NCBI GenBank assembly: GCA_027488815.1
Contig: JAIYAX010000007.1
Location: 62,001-126,000 of the forward strand
Reading direction: 5' to 3'
Length of the DNA stretch: 64,000 bases
From: Cytophagaceae bacterium
GTDB lineage: Bacteria > Bacteroidota > Bacteroidia > Cytophagales > JAIYAX01
Positions 1 through 10,212 of this stretch are shown here, piece by piece (within the stretch, counting starts at the first letter, position 1; each line of letters starts with the position of its first letter). The notes under the pieces were generated by a model. It made no database searches. It had not been told where the DNA came from and saw nothing but the letters and a program-made list of their open reading frames with translations. Made by a program: the position numbers and the translations under genes.

Positions 1-1214
1 GCTCCCATACGTTTAATGGTTCAACAGGCAACTGCCTTACTGAAATAAGTACCGCCCATGCCTGGGAGCCCGGTAGCGGAAGCACGATCATGGCTTATGC
101 CGATTTATGCCCGGGACAAAATATTCAATCGAACTCTGATGATTATTTTCATACCGGCAGTTATGAGCAAATGCTGGCTTTTATTCAGTCCATCAATTTC
201 TGTGCTGTGCAAACAACCACAGGGAACAACCCTCCCAATGCCTCAGTTCCATTTATCACCTACACTATTCCAAGAGGAACACCGTTTAGTCTGACAGGCA
301 CAGGGAGTGACCCTAATCCGGATACACTTACCTTCAATTGGGAGCAAATAGATCTTGGGCCACAAGGAGTACCCAATTCTCCAAGCGGACAAGCACCTGT
401 TTTCCGAAGTGTTAAGCCCGATACCAGCCGTACCCGGTTTTTCCCATCGCTGAGTTTTCTCAGGTCTAATGCAAGTACTGCTGTTCCTTTAGGCGAAGCA
501 CTTGCGAATTATGGCAGGACTTTAGGATTTCGATTTACGGTGCGTGACAACAGAGCCGGCTCCGGAGGGGTAAATAACTCAAGCACCTATACAGTCACTG
601 TTGCTTCAGAAGGTCCTGTAAATGTTACTTCACCTTCATCAAGTCTAAATCAGGTTTTTTGGACACCAGCCCAGTCAAGAACAGTATCCTGGACAGTAAA
701 CAATACCAATCTAGCCCCTGTGGCCGCTACCGATGTGAACATAGAATTTTCTTTGGATGATGGCGTTACCTGGCCCATTACCTTAGTGAGCAATACCCCT
801 AACGACGGAACTGAAAACGTCATTGTCCCCAATATTACCACCAATAATGGACGTGTTCGGGTTGTTTCGGTACTGCCCAATATTTGGTTTGCATGGGCAA
901 GAACAAGGGTAAGAATTACCGCTGTAGCTGGTGTCAATGAACAGGTTGACCTGAATAAAATCTTGGAAGTATTCCCCAACCCGGCAAAGGATATCCTGTA
1001 TCTGGTTTTTGACCATGAGTTGATCCAGCCGAATCGGATTGAGCTTTTTGACCTGTTGGGAAAGCAGGTTAAGTTATGGAATAAAATGCCTGATCATGAT
1101 CATGCCGGAGAACTTCGATTGCCTTTGGATGAACTGAACACCGGGCTTTACATGCTCAGTCTTCACACCTCCGATGGGAAGCATGTTTCGAAAAAAATCT
1201 ATATTCAACCCTGA
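1..1214 (+). CDS. Secreted reprolysin-like metalloprotease, C-terminal part (5' end outside window)
   Basis: The reading frame is open from base 3, so this is the 3' part of a longer gene. The first visible residues (SHTFNGSTGNC, then EPGSGSTIMAYADLC) match the segment just after the zinc motif in the complete downstream paralogue (HTFNGSSGSC, EPGSGTTIMAYAGIC). The HExxH helix therefore lies just left of the window. Downstream come Ig-like/beta-sandwich domains. The last 80 or so residues start at VFPNPAKD and form a T9SS type A sorting domain. The product is inferred to be a secreted or surface zinc endopeptidase. It lacks the fibronectin, P-domain and extra Ig modules of its neighbour. Its TGA is 11 bases before the next start codon, so the two are probably co-transcribed. 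Substrate unknown. Confidence 0.85.
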   Translation, partial: SHTFNGSTGNCLTEISTAHAWEPGSGSTIMAYADLCPGQNIQSNSDDYFHTGSYEQMLAFIQSINFCAVQTTTGNNPPNASVPFITYTIPRGTPFSLTGTGSDPNPDTLTFNWEQIDLGPQGVPNSPSGQAPVFRSVKPDTSRTRFFPSLSFLRSNASTAVPLGEALANYGRTLGFRFTVRDNRAGSGGVNNSSTYTVTVASEGPVNVTSPSSSLNQVFWTPAQSRTVSWTVNNTNLAPVAATDVNIEFSLDDGVTWPITLVSNTPNDGTENVIVPNITTNNGRVRVVSVLPNIWFAWARTRVRITAVAGVNEQVDLNKILEVFPNPAKDILYLVFDHELIQPNRIELFDLLGKQVKLWNKMPDHDHAGELRLPLDELNTGLYMLSLHTSDGKHVSKKIYIQP

Positions 1215-1225
1215 AACCAACACGT

Positions 1226-4200
1226 ATGAGCAATAAGCTATACCAATTCCTGTTTGTTTGCTGCTTTTTGGGGCAAATCCAACTGCTTCAGGCACAAACA
1301 GAAAAACGCCTTTGGAGCTTTCAGAATGAAGGCCCAGCCATCAAGCTTCAAGATGTTTTGATCAAGGCTTCAGAGAAAAAACTCTTTACCCTTGACATTC
1401 AGCAAGCAGAGTTCAAACTAAAGCAAGCCCCAATATGGCGTGAGGCTGACTTGCGTTCATACGGCATGGCTTTTCAGCTACCGGACCCTCAAGGGAATAT
1501 CCGCACCTACCATTTGGCAAACCTTTCCAACTTTGAAGCTCCCCTGGCAGCAAAGTATCCTGAGATCCAAAGCTTCACCGGTATAGGGCCAGATGGCAGT
1601 GTGCTCAAGCTGGATATCAGCCCAAAAGGATTGAGGGCAATGGTATTAGGTCATGAGTATACCTATTTCATTGATCCTTACCTCAAAAGCGGTGTTTTAT
1701 GGTACATGGTCTATGACAAAAAACACTACATAAAGGGTGAAGGAAAACCCGATGGTGAAGAGGCTCCTATTGGAGATGTTTCCGAAGTAGAGGCACTGGT
1801 AAAAAAATACAGAGAAAATCAAGGGGGTAAAATTTTCACTCCCAATGGAGCGACCAAGAGAACCTACAGAATTGCGATTGCTGCTTCAAAGGAATATACC
1901 AATTTCCATGGAGGAACGGTTCCTCTCGCATTAGCGGCTCAGAACACTACTATGAACAGGGTCAATGGCGTTTATGAGCGGGATTTTGCGGTAAGGATGA
2001 ATATCGTAGCGAATAACAACCTGATCATATACACCAATGCTAATCCCGGCCCCTATACCAATCAGAATGATGCTGGCGTAACCATTAACCAGAACCAAAC
2101 CAATATCACCAGTGTAATCGGTACTGCCAATTTTGACATCGGACATATCTTTACAACGGGGGCTGGAGGTCTGGCTGGTCTGGGAGTAGTGTGTAATTCA
2201 GGTAATAAAGCAAGAGGTGTAACCGGCATTGCAGCACCAGTAGGTGACCCATTCGATATTGACTATGTTGCTCATGAAATAGGTCATCAATTCGATTGTA
2301 CACACACCTTCAATGGTTCTTCAGGAAGCTGTTCTGGCAACCGCTCAGCAATCACAGCCTATGAACCCGGCAGCGGTACCACCATCATGGCCTATGCAGG
2401 TATCTGCGCTCCTCAGGACATCCAACCCAACAGTGATGACCACTTCCATACCTCCAGCTATGAGCAGGCTGTGGCTTTTATTACCTCAGGCGGCGGAAAT
2501 ACCTGTCCGGTATCCACTGTAACCAATAATGCTATTCCGGTTGTGAATGCAGGTCCAAATTTCGTGATCCCCAGGAACACTCCTTTTACATTGACCGGAT
2601 CCGCAAGCGATGCCAACTCATCAGATACTCTCACGTATTGCTGGGAGCAATATGATTTAGGTCCACAAGGTCCACCCAATGATGCGACGTCAACAACAGC
2701 TCCCATTTTCAGAAGCTTTAGCCCTACCCTAAGTCCTTCAAGGACATTCCCTCGTTGGCAAAATCTACTCGCAGGTACTACAGTACTCGGAGAGATCCTT
2801 CCCAATGTATCCAGAACCATGATATTTATTCTTCATGTAAGGGACAATAAGCCCGGCAACGGAGCAGGAAATAACGATACCATGTCAGTGACTGTTGCTT
2901 CCAGCAATCCCTTTCTAGTAACTGCACCCAACACTGCGGTGACCTGGAACGTGTTTAGCTCTCAAACGGTGACCTGGGATCGTGCCAGCACTCATTTGGC
3001 ACCCATATCAACGGACTCAGTAAGAATTCTGCTTTCGATCGATGGTGGCCTCAGCTGGCCTATCGTATTGGCCAATGCTACCCCAAACGATGGCTCAGAG
3101 CAGATTGTAGTTCCTAACAACCCCTCAAACAATTGCCGTGTAATGGTCATGGCCAGAAACAACATTTATTTTGATGTGTCCAATGTTGATTTTACCATCC
3201 CTGTTCCCACTATTCCTGACTTTAACATAGGACTTCTTCAAAGCAGCAGGGCTACTTGCATCAACGATAGTGCTTTATTCAGACTTAGGGTAAATAGTAT
3301 TTTAGGCTTTAGCGCTCCCGTTTCACTTAGCATTTCAGGTCTCGCTGCCAATACGTTTGCCCGTTTTGAAACAGACACCGTAATTCCTTCAGATACCATC
3401 GATTTGTGGATCAGAGCACAGACCGGTGCAGCAGCTGGAAACACCAACTTTACCATTACCGCAGTGGGATCTTCGGGAACTAAAACCGCTCAAGGCACAA
3501 TCACTGTAGTGACAGCAGTCCCTGTTGCACCTACTCTTGTGAGCCCTGCCGTTAATGCGCCAAATGTTCCTTTAAAACCAGGCTTTAGCTGGAATGCTGT
3601 CCCCGGAGCCATCACGTACCAATTGCAATTGGCATCCGACATTGCCTTTAACAATATTGTGGCTTCAGGTACTAATATCCCCACAACAGGATTTGTTTCA
3701 CCTGTCTTTTTGATTGGAAATACCAACTATTACTGGAGAGTTAGGGCAGTCAATCCCTGTGGTATTGGCCCTTGGAGTGGAGGCAATCGATTTATAACGG
3801 AAAACGTGATTTGTGTTTCATTCAGCAACACTACTGCTGTTACCATTCCGGTTTCGGGTACCATCACCAGCACGATCGAAGTGCCTGCGGGTAACCTCAT
3901 CAGAGATGTGAATGTGAGGAACATCAGAGGCACACACGGAAGGGTAAATGATCTGAGAATCTCAATATTGAGTGCGTCAGGTATCCTGATACCCCTTATG
4001 CCGCAAAACTGTAGTGCTTCTGCACAGAATTTTTACATCAGTTTTGATCAGGCAGCACCTAGCGGTAGCCTTCCTTGTCCACCTACAGATAGTCTGACCT
4101 ATCAGCCTTCCGGGAACCTAAATCTTCTAAATAATGAAATCGCATGTGGTACCTGGACACTGATCGTGACGGATACCGTATCCGGAATTGGAGGAACGTT

Positions 4201-5014
4201 GCAAGGTTGGGATCTTGATATTTGCTATGAAGCCTGTCAGGCAAATCAGTTTGTTTCTATTGGAGCAATCACCCCATCCACGACCTTATGCCAAGGCCAG
4301 TTCAATACCATTTCAGTCAATTATGTTTCTCCTACCAACGTTCGCTATCGTTGGAGAAGAAATGGTGTTGATCTTCCCGGGCAGTCAGGAATTGGGCTAA
4401 GCACAGGAACGTTGACCTTGAATTTGCCAAACATAACTCTGGCGCAAGCAGGGAACTATGATGTGGTGATCAGCAATTGTTGTGGACCGGATACTTCTGA
4501 TGCTCATGTGCTTACGATCAATCCTACACCACCAACACCAACGGTCATTCAGGTAGGCAATTCACTTCAATCGAGTTCCGCTTCAGGAAACCAGTGGTTT
4601 AGAAATGGAGTAGTGCAAGGAGGCCAAACCAACCAGACGTTTACCCCTGTGGTCAATGGCAATTACACCGTAGTGGTTACGATTAACGGCTGCTCTTCAA
4701 GTCCTTCTGCACCATTTGCCTTTACCGTTACAGGTTTGGAGGCGACCGTTTTTGAAGAGGAAGGTTTTACATTCTTCCCTAATCCTGCAACAGATCAGCT
4801 GGTCATTGCTTTTCAGGGTTTAGAAGATGGTGAGGAATTAAAAGGAAACATTCGGCTGCTTACAACTCTGGGTCAGGAAATAGTCACATTTAGCGATCTA
4901 AATTTGGGGGCAAAAGGTTTTGCAATTCCGGTTCAGGATTTTGCCACCGGAATGTACCTGCTTCAAGTAGAAGTTAATTCCGTCCGAAAGGTGTACAAAT
5001 GGAATAAGCAATAA
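1226..5014 (+). CDS. Secreted reprolysin-like zinc metalloprotease with P-domain and T9SS sorting tail
   Basis: A 1262-residue multidomain exoprotein. A signal peptide (residues 1 to about 24, ending LLQAQ) is followed by a propeptide-like region to about residue 210. The catalytic domain has the extended zinc motif HEIGHQFDCTH, with H350, E351, H354 and H360, and a downstream Met-turn-like IMAYAG. In this family (M12B-like) the zinc motif usually has Gly where this protein has Asp. Then follow Ig-like domains (about 440-660), a fibronectin-III-like domain (about 760-860), a proprotein-convertase P-domain (about 862-1003), another Ig-like domain and a T9SS sorting domain from FFPNPA. It is a tandem paralogue of the preceding gene and probably acts outside the cell on proteins. 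The family call is firm; the substrate is unknown. Confidence 0.9.
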   Translation: MSNKLYQFLFVCCFLGQIQLLQAQTEKRLWSFQNEGPAIKLQDVLIKASEKKLFTLDIQQAEFKLKQAPIWREADLRSYGMAFQLPDPQGNIRTYHLANLSNFEAPLAAKYPEIQSFTGIGPDGSVLKLDISPKGLRAMVLGHEYTYFIDPYLKSGVLWYMVYDKKHYIKGEGKPDGEEAPIGDVSEVEALVKKYRENQGGKIFTPNGATKRTYRIAIAASKEYTNFHGGTVPLALAAQNTTMNRVNGVYERDFAVRMNIVANNNLIIYTNANPGPYTNQNDAGVTINQNQTNITSVIGTANFDIGHIFTTGAGGLAGLGVVCNSGNKARGVTGIAAPVGDPFDIDYVAHEIGHQFDCTHTFNGSSGSCSGNRSAITAYEPGSGTTIMAYAGICAPQDIQPNSDDHFHTSSYEQAVAFITSGGGNTCPVSTVTNNAIPVVNAGPNFVIPRNTPFTLTGSASDANSSDTLTYCWEQYDLGPQGPPNDATSTTAPIFRSFSPTLSPSRTFPRWQNLLAGTTVLGEILPNVSRTMIFILHVRDNKPGNGAGNNDTMSVTVASSNPFLVTAPNTAVTWNVFSSQTVTWDRASTHLAPISTDSVRILLSIDGGLSWPIVLANATPNDGSEQIVVPNNPSNNCRVMVMARNNIYFDVSNVDFTIPVPTIPDFNIGLLQSSRATCINDSALFRLRVNSILGFSAPVSLSISGLAANTFARFETDTVIPSDTIDLWIRAQTGAAAGNTNFTITAVGSSGTKTAQGTITVVTAVPVAPTLVSPAVNAPNVPLKPGFSWNAVPGAITYQLQLASDIAFNNIVASGTNIPTTGFVSPVFLIGNTNYYWRVRAVNPCGIGPWSGGNRFITENVICVSFSNTTAVTIPVSGTITSTIEVPAGNLIRDVNVRNIRGTHGRVNDLRISILSASGILIPLMPQNCSASAQNFYISFDQAAPSGSLPCPPTDSLTYQPSGNLNLLNNEIACGTWTLIVTDTVSGIGGTLQGWDLDICYEACQANQFVSIGAITPSTTLCQGQFNTISVNYVSPTNVRYRWRRNGVDLPGQSGIGLSTGTLTLNLPNITLAQAGNYDVVISNCCGPDTSDAHVLTINPTPPTPTVIQVGNSLQSSSASGNQWFRNGVVQGGQTNQTFTPVVNGNYTVVVTINGCSSSPSAPFAFTVTGLEATVFEEEGFTFFPNPATDQLVIAFQGLEDGEELKGNIRLLTTLGQEIVTFSDLNLGAKGFAIPVQDFATGMYLLQVEVNSVRKVYKWNKQ

Positions 5015-5015
5015 G

Positions 5016-5047
5016 AAAAAAAGGCCGCAACTGCGGCCTTTTTTCTT
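5016..5047. terminator. Bidirectional rho-independent terminator
   Basis: Arms AAGGCCGCA and TGCGGCCTT with a two-base loop are flanked by an A-run on the left and a T-run on the right. It lies directly after the metalloprotease stop and 15 bases from the stop of the convergent SDR-like gene, so it can serve both. Confidence 0.85.
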
Positions 5048-5061
5048 ATTCATGTGGTCGT

Positions 5062-5988
5062 TCAGGCCAGTTTCTCAACGGTTTCCTGAACCGCCTTTTG
5101 ATTGGCAATGGGGGTGTAGTTAAAACGACTGTTGAATTTTGAAGAATCAAAGAAATAGGGACGGTCATACTGGTAACGCATCTCATACATCTCTCCAACT
5201 ATCGGGATAAACACACCAAGCAGCTTAATTCCCAAAGGTGGCAAGGACATTACCCCTTCCGGCCCTTTCTTTAAAGCAGCTCTAAACATTTCAGCCCATT
5301 GGGTGGCTGTTGGAACCTGAGAGTCAACGGGTAGATTCCAGATTTGATTAAAAGTGTCCGCTGTATTTCCAAGCATAGCGGTGCCTTTGGCCAGTTCTGG
5401 AGCATAGCCCGAGCTATGGGGCATATCACTTTTGCAAAGCCAGTTTGCTTTCTTTCCCTTGGCCAGATTGTCATAAATCATACTCATCACCACACTCTTT
5501 TCTTTAATAGGCCCATAAAAATCCGGAGCCCGGGCGATGCTGGCATTTATCTTTCCCTTTTCCACAGCCTCAAGCAAAAGTTGATCAATTTGCTGTCTTA
5601 CCTTCCCTTTTCTGCTTGGGGCGTTCATTTTCGATTGCTCGGTGATATGACCGACTTCAGTTTCAGCAAGGGCATAGATGTTATCAAAAAACACCAGTTT
5701 GCTTTGATGGGTCTGACAAGCCTCAAGCACATTTTTCATCACGATAGGCCACATGGCTTCCCATACAGTTGCTTTGTATTCGAGACCAATAGTAAGGTAG
5801 CAAACTACAGAACCTTCAACCGCTTTCACGACCTCCGCCTTCTGCAACATATTGGCTGTAAAGAGCTGATCGCCAGGATTAACTTTTTTAGGATTACGCC
5901 CGACCAGTCGGATGTCAGTTGTATAGCTGTTCAGTTCTAAGGCCAAAGGGACGCCAATAGCTCCTCCTGCTCCAAGGATGGTTTGCAT
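5062..5988 (-). CDS. NAD(P)-binding SDR/epimerase-like protein
   Basis: About 308 residues from the chosen start. The N-terminus MQTILGAGGAIG is a beta-strand followed by a glycine-rich Rossmann loop typical of extended or atypical short-chain dehydrogenases (NAD-dependent epimerase/dehydratase family). Later segments VFFDNIYAL and ARAPDFYGP resemble the conserved strands of that family. The upstream Met at 6033 would add 15 residues before the Rossmann strand, so the start at 5988 is preferred. No signal peptide or membrane segment is seen, so it is cytoplasmic. It stands alone, between a terminator and the divergent dnaE. The substrate cannot be inferred. Confidence 0.75.
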   Translation of the reverse strand: MQTILGAGGAIGVPLALELNSYTTDIRLVGRNPKKVNPGDQLFTANMLQKAEVVKAVEGSVVCYLTIGLEYKATVWEAMWPIVMKNVLEACQTHQSKLVFFDNIYALAETEVGHITEQSKMNAPSRKGKVRQQIDQLLLEAVEKGKINASIARAPDFYGPIKEKSVVMSMIYDNLAKGKKANWLCKSDMPHSSGYAPELAKGTAMLGNTADTFNQIWNLPVDSQVPTATQWAEMFRAALKKGPEGVMSLPPLGIKLLGVFIPIVGEMYEMRYQYDRPYFFDSSKFNSRFNYTPIANQKAVQETVEKLA

Positions 5989-6154
5989 GATTCGGTTTTT
6001 GCCGAAGGTAGAAAGTTCACGTTCCGGGAGCAAAAAAATCCGACAAGCCTATGGTTTATTGTGCCGGAATATGGATATGAAGAGATGAACTGTTCTATCC
6101 GAATGTGGACATCTTTCGTTGTGGGTGCGGTTACTTAATCCTAATTTTAATCCT

Positions 6155-9100
6155 ATGCCTTTGTTTTCACACCTTCATGTTCACACCCAGTACAGCCTGC
6201 TTGACGGCGCAGCTTCGATATCCGGTTTAGTTAAAAAAGCCAAGGCGGATGGCATGCCCTCCATCGCCATTACCGACCATGGCAACATGTTCGGAGTCTT
6301 TGAGTTTGTGTCGCAGGCAGCACAGGCAGGCATCAAACCCATCGTGGGCTGTGAGTTTTATGTCGTAGAAGACAGGTTTAAGAAGCAGTTTACCAAGGAT
6401 GATCGGGATGTACGTTACCATCAGTTGATGTTGGCTAAGAATGAGGAAGGATATAAAAATCTAACCAAACTTTGTTCCTACGGCTTTATTGATGGCTTGT
6501 ACAGCAAGTATCCCCGCATTGATAAAGATTTGGTGCTCAAATACCACAAAGGGCTGATTGCAACTACCTGCTGTCTGGGAGCAGAAGTGCCGAAAACCAT
6601 TCTTCGTAAAGGAGAAGGGGAAGCAGAAAAAGTGTTTAAATGGTGGCTAGACCTCTTTGGTGAAGATTACTACATCGAATTGCAACGCCATGACATCCCG
6701 GAGCAAAACAAAGTGAATGAAGTACTTCTTCGGTTTGCAGAAAAGTACAAGGTTCCCATCATCGCCAGCAATGACTCGCACTACATCGAGCAATCTGACT
6801 GGAATGCCCATGATATTTTGCTTTGTATCAACACCGGTGAGAAAAAGAGTACTCCCACCATGAAAGAGTTTGCCGATGATGATGCCTCCGTAAAAGGCAG
6901 GAGGTTTGCTTTTTACAACGACCAGTTTTATTTCAAGACGACAGAGGAGATGAGCAAGTTGTTTGCTGACTTGCCACAAGCCATTGACAACACAAATGAA
7001 ATCGTAGACAAAGTCGAAACCTTAAACCTGAAAAGGGACATTTTGCTTCCCAATTTCCCATTGCCGCAGGAGTTTAACATCCATCAGGGAGAAGGTGCAG
7101 GTCAGCTGAACCAATGGGAGTACCTGAAGCATTTGACTTTTGAAGGGGCGAAGAAGCGGTATGGAGAGCTGAACGCCGAGATCGAAGAGAGGCTCAACTT
7201 TGAGTTGTTCACCATTAAAACCATGGGCTTTGCCGGGTATTTTCTGATAGTAGCGGATTTTATTCAGGAAGGCAGAAACATGGGCGTTTTCGTCGGACCC
7301 GGCCGTGGTTCAGCAGCAGGCTCAGCGGTAGCATATTGCATTGGCATTACCAACATCGATCCTATTAAGTACGATCTGCTTTTTGAGCGTTTCCTCAATC
7401 CGGACCGAAAAAGCATGCCTGATATCGATACAGACTTCGATGATGCGGGTAGGCAAAAAGTGATCGATTATGTGGTCAAAAAGTACGGAAAGTACCAGGT
7501 TGCACAGATCATCACGTTCGGTACTATGGCCGCTAAAATGTCCATCAAAGATGTGGCCCGTGTTCTTGAATTACCCATTGAGGAGGCTAACAACCTAGCC
7601 AAGATGGTGCCTGAGCGTCCGGGTGTCAATCTGGATCGCTTGATACATGCGCCTCTGGATGGAGAAAACAGCCTACAGGAAAAGGAAAACCTGAACATGG
7701 ATGACCTGGAGCAAGTTAAAAATCTTAGGAAAATCCACTTAGGTTCAGACCTCAGAGGCACCGTCATCAAAGAGGCGCTACGAATTACCGGTTCTATCCG
7801 AAACACAGGGGTACATGCAGCGGGAATCATCATCGCTCCCACAGACCTTACCGATTTACTCCCCATCGCTGTCAGCAAAGAGTCCGAACTATTCCTCACT
7901 CAGTTTGACGGTAAGCTCGTTGAAAGTGCCGGTGTTATCAAAATGGACTTTCTCGGCCTTAAAAACCTGAGCATCATCAAAGATGCGTTGCTGTTGATCG
8001 AGCAGAATCATGATGTAAAGCTGGATATTGATCAGATCCCTCTTGACGATGTTTCGACACTGGAACTATTTCAAAGAGGGGAGACCAACGGTATCTTTCA
8101 ATTTGAATCGGACGGGATGCAGAAGTACCTCAAAGAGCTTCGTCCCGATAAGTTTGAGGATCTAATTGCCATGAACGCCCTTTACAGACCCGGGCCCATG
8201 AGCTACATTCCAAATTATGTGGGCCGAAAGCATGGGAGAGAGGCCATTTCCTACGATTTGCCTGATATGGAGGAAATCCTAAGAGATACTTATGGAATTA
8301 CCGTCTACCAGGAGCAGGTGATGTTGCTTTCTCAGAAACTGGCAGGGTTTAGCAAGGGCGATGCTGACGTACTGCGTAAAGCGATGGGTAAAAAAGACCG
8401 TAAGACACTGGATAAACTCAAGCCAAGGTTTATTGAAGAGGCCGGTGCGAAAGGCCATTCTACAACAGTGCTTGAAAAAATCTGGACAGACTGGGAAGCC
8501 TTTGCCTCTTACGCTTTTAACAAGTCGCATTCCACCTGCTATGCCTTCGTGGCTTTTCAAACGGCTTATCTCAAAGCCCATTTTCCCGGTGAGTACATGT
8601 CGGCCGTTCTGTCACACAATCAGGGAACCATTGAGAGTATCACCTTTTTTATGGATGAATGCCGCCGGATGGGCATCAGGCTGCTGGGTCCGGACATTAA
8701 TGAAAGCGGGCAATCCTTTACGGTTAATAAACAAGGGGATATTCGGTTTGGTCTTGGTGCTATCAAAGGGGCGGGTGAAACAGCAGTTCAAGCCATTATT
8801 GAGGAACGGCAGGCACATGGTTCATTCACTGACATCTTCAACTTTGTGGAGCGGGTAAACCTGAGGGCAGTAAACAAGAAGACGTTTGAATCCCTGGTCT
8901 TTGCCGGGGCATTTGATGCCTTCACAGAGGTTCATCGTGCCTTGTACTTTCACAAGGAGGAGGGCGAGTATGAAACCAATCTGGAAAAGATCATCCGGTA
9001 CACGCAAAACAAAAAAGATCAACAAGCGGCCGGACAACACAGTTTGTTTTCAGGAGCGGTACAAGGTGAAAACACTCAGCAATCACTTGGCATAAAACTA

Positions 9101-9781
9101 AGCCCCTGTGAGCCCTGGTCAGACCTGGAGAAATTAAAAAAGGAAAAAGAAGTCATTGGTTTTTACCTATCCGGTCACCCACTTGATCAATACCGACGTG
9201 AGCTACAAACCCTTTGCAACTCCAGCCTGGAGCAGTTAAAGTCCTGGCCGGTGGGCAAGGCAGTGACCATTGCCGGCATTGTTTCGTCCAGTACTGAACG
9301 AGTAAGTAAGAAAGGTCACCCTTACGGGCAGTTTGTGCTTGAAGACTTTAACAGCTCCACACAAATGATGGTTTTTGGTGAAAATTACCTTCGCAATAGC
9401 CCCTTGATTTCAAACGGGAAACTGCTGCTGATCAGCGGGATCATGGAGCCAGACAAAGGATTTGGAGACAACCCTACGCAAGGTGTAAGGTTCACTCCTC
9501 AACAATTCTCTTTGCTGGGAGAAGTGGCCGATAAGCAAATCAAATCGGTGAGAATGATGCTTAGTTTAAGCGAATTGAGCAACAAAGCCACTGAAGAAAT
9601 CATCAAGCTGGCGGAGAAAAACCCGGGCAATTGTTTGCTGAGGCTCACCATCAAAGGCCGGCTTGAAGAAAAAGAAGTAAGCCTTGATCTGAGTTCGAGA
9701 AAAATACGTGTATCTTCGGATAAACTTTTCCTCGATCAACTGGAAAAAGTGGCCGGATCGCCTATCCTTTTGGAAAGATGA
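6155..9781 (+). CDS. dnaE: DNA polymerase III subunit alpha
   Basis: The replicative polymerase catalytic subunit, about 1208 residues, near the usual DnaE length. The start at 6155 puts the PHP-domain motif FSHLHVHTQYSLLDG at the extreme N-terminus as in other DnaE proteins; an upstream TTG at 6119 would add 12 unneeded residues. The polymerase core has GPGRGSAAGS and the catalytic acidic cluster PDIDTDFDD (D423, D425, D427 region). Then come the fingers and helix-hairpin-helix regions and a C-terminal OB fold around VTIAGIVSS. No frameshift is present. It extends DNA within the polymerase III holoenzyme together with the beta clamp. trxA follows in the same direction 56 bases later. Confidence 0.97.
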   Translation: MPLFSHLHVHTQYSLLDGAASISGLVKKAKADGMPSIAITDHGNMFGVFEFVSQAAQAGIKPIVGCEFYVVEDRFKKQFTKDDRDVRYHQLMLAKNEEGYKNLTKLCSYGFIDGLYSKYPRIDKDLVLKYHKGLIATTCCLGAEVPKTILRKGEGEAEKVFKWWLDLFGEDYYIELQRHDIPEQNKVNEVLLRFAEKYKVPIIASNDSHYIEQSDWNAHDILLCINTGEKKSTPTMKEFADDDASVKGRRFAFYNDQFYFKTTEEMSKLFADLPQAIDNTNEIVDKVETLNLKRDILLPNFPLPQEFNIHQGEGAGQLNQWEYLKHLTFEGAKKRYGELNAEIEERLNFELFTIKTMGFAGYFLIVADFIQEGRNMGVFVGPGRGSAAGSAVAYCIGITNIDPIKYDLLFERFLNPDRKSMPDIDTDFDDAGRQKVIDYVVKKYGKYQVAQIITFGTMAAKMSIKDVARVLELPIEEANNLAKMVPERPGVNLDRLIHAPLDGENSLQEKENLNMDDLEQVKNLRKIHLGSDLRGTVIKEALRITGSIRNTGVHAAGIIIAPTDLTDLLPIAVSKESELFLTQFDGKLVESAGVIKMDFLGLKNLSIIKDALLLIEQNHDVKLDIDQIPLDDVSTLELFQRGETNGIFQFESDGMQKYLKELRPDKFEDLIAMNALYRPGPMSYIPNYVGRKHGREAISYDLPDMEEILRDTYGITVYQEQVMLLSQKLAGFSKGDADVLRKAMGKKDRKTLDKLKPRFIEEAGAKGHSTTVLEKIWTDWEAFASYAFNKSHSTCYAFVAFQTAYLKAHFPGEYMSAVLSHNQGTIESITFFMDECRRMGIRLLGPDINESGQSFTVNKQGDIRFGLGAIKGAGETAVQAIIEERQAHGSFTDIFNFVERVNLRAVNKKTFESLVFAGAFDAFTEVHRALYFHKEEGEYETNLEKIIRYTQNKKDQQAAGQHSLFSGAVQGENTQQSLGIKLSPCEPWSDLEKLKKEKEVIGFYLSGHPLDQYRRELQTLCNSSLEQLKSWPVGKAVTIAGIVSSSTERVSKKGHPYGQFVLEDFNSSTQMMVFGENYLRNSPLISNGKLLLISGIMEPDKGFGDNPTQGVRFTPQQFSLLGEVADKQIKSVRMMLSLSELSNKATEEIIKLAEKNPGNCLLRLTIKGRLEEKEVSLDLSSRKIRVSSDKLFLDQLEKVAGSPILLER

Positions 9782-9837
9782 TCGGATGGCATGAATTATG
9801 AAACCCAATTTTATCATCAATAAACAAACATTTAATC

Positions 9838-10161
9838 ATGGCAAAAGCAATTGAAATCACCGATGCCAATTTCGACGAAGTCATCAAATCGGAGCAACCG
9901 ATTCTCGTTGATTTTTGGGCCGAGTGGTGCGGACCTTGTAAAATGGTAGGTCCTGTAGTAGAAGAACTGGCTTCAGATTATGAAGGAAAAGCCATCATAG
10001 GCAAACTGGACGTAGATAGCAACCCCAATACTTCAATGAGATTTGGGATCAGAAGCATTCCAACCCTGCTGGTATTCAAAAACGGACAGGTAGTTGACAA
10101 GCAGGTAGGAGCCGTAGGCAAAAATGTGCTCTCTCAAAAAATTGATGCCCAATTGGCATAA
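9838..10161 (+). CDS. trxA: Thioredoxin
   Basis: A classic 107-residue thioredoxin. The redox-active WCGPC has cysteines at residues 31 and 34, preceded by VDFWAEW, and the cis-proline loop is RSIPTLLVF. It has no signal peptide, so it is cytoplasmic. It reduces protein disulfides and supplies electrons to enzymes such as peroxiredoxins; a peroxiredoxin is encoded at 33.2 kb in this window. It follows dnaE by 56 bases and ends at a strong hairpin terminator, so it may be read both with dnaE and from its own promoter. Confidence 0.97.
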   Translation: MAKAIEITDANFDEVIKSEQPILVDFWAEWCGPCKMVGPVVEELASDYEGKAIIGKLDVDSNPNTSMRFGIRSIPTLLVFKNGQVVDKQVGAVGKNVLSQKIDAQLA

Positions 10162-10183
10162 TCATACGCCAAAGAGTCATCCC

Positions 10184-10212
10184 AAAAAAAGCGACAATTT
10201 GTCGCTTTTTTT
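10184..10212. terminator. Rho-independent terminator after trxA
   Basis: Arms AAAAAAAGCGACAA and TTGTCGCTTTTTTT form an A/T-flanked hairpin that could work on both strands. Its right edge overlaps the stop codon of the convergent DUF502 gene. Confidence 0.85.

Noticed and set aside
5344-5940. A 198-codon open frame antisense to the SDR-like gene
   Set aside because: The minus-strand frame carries a Rossmann motif and spans the interval fully; the antisense translation has no domain-like pattern.
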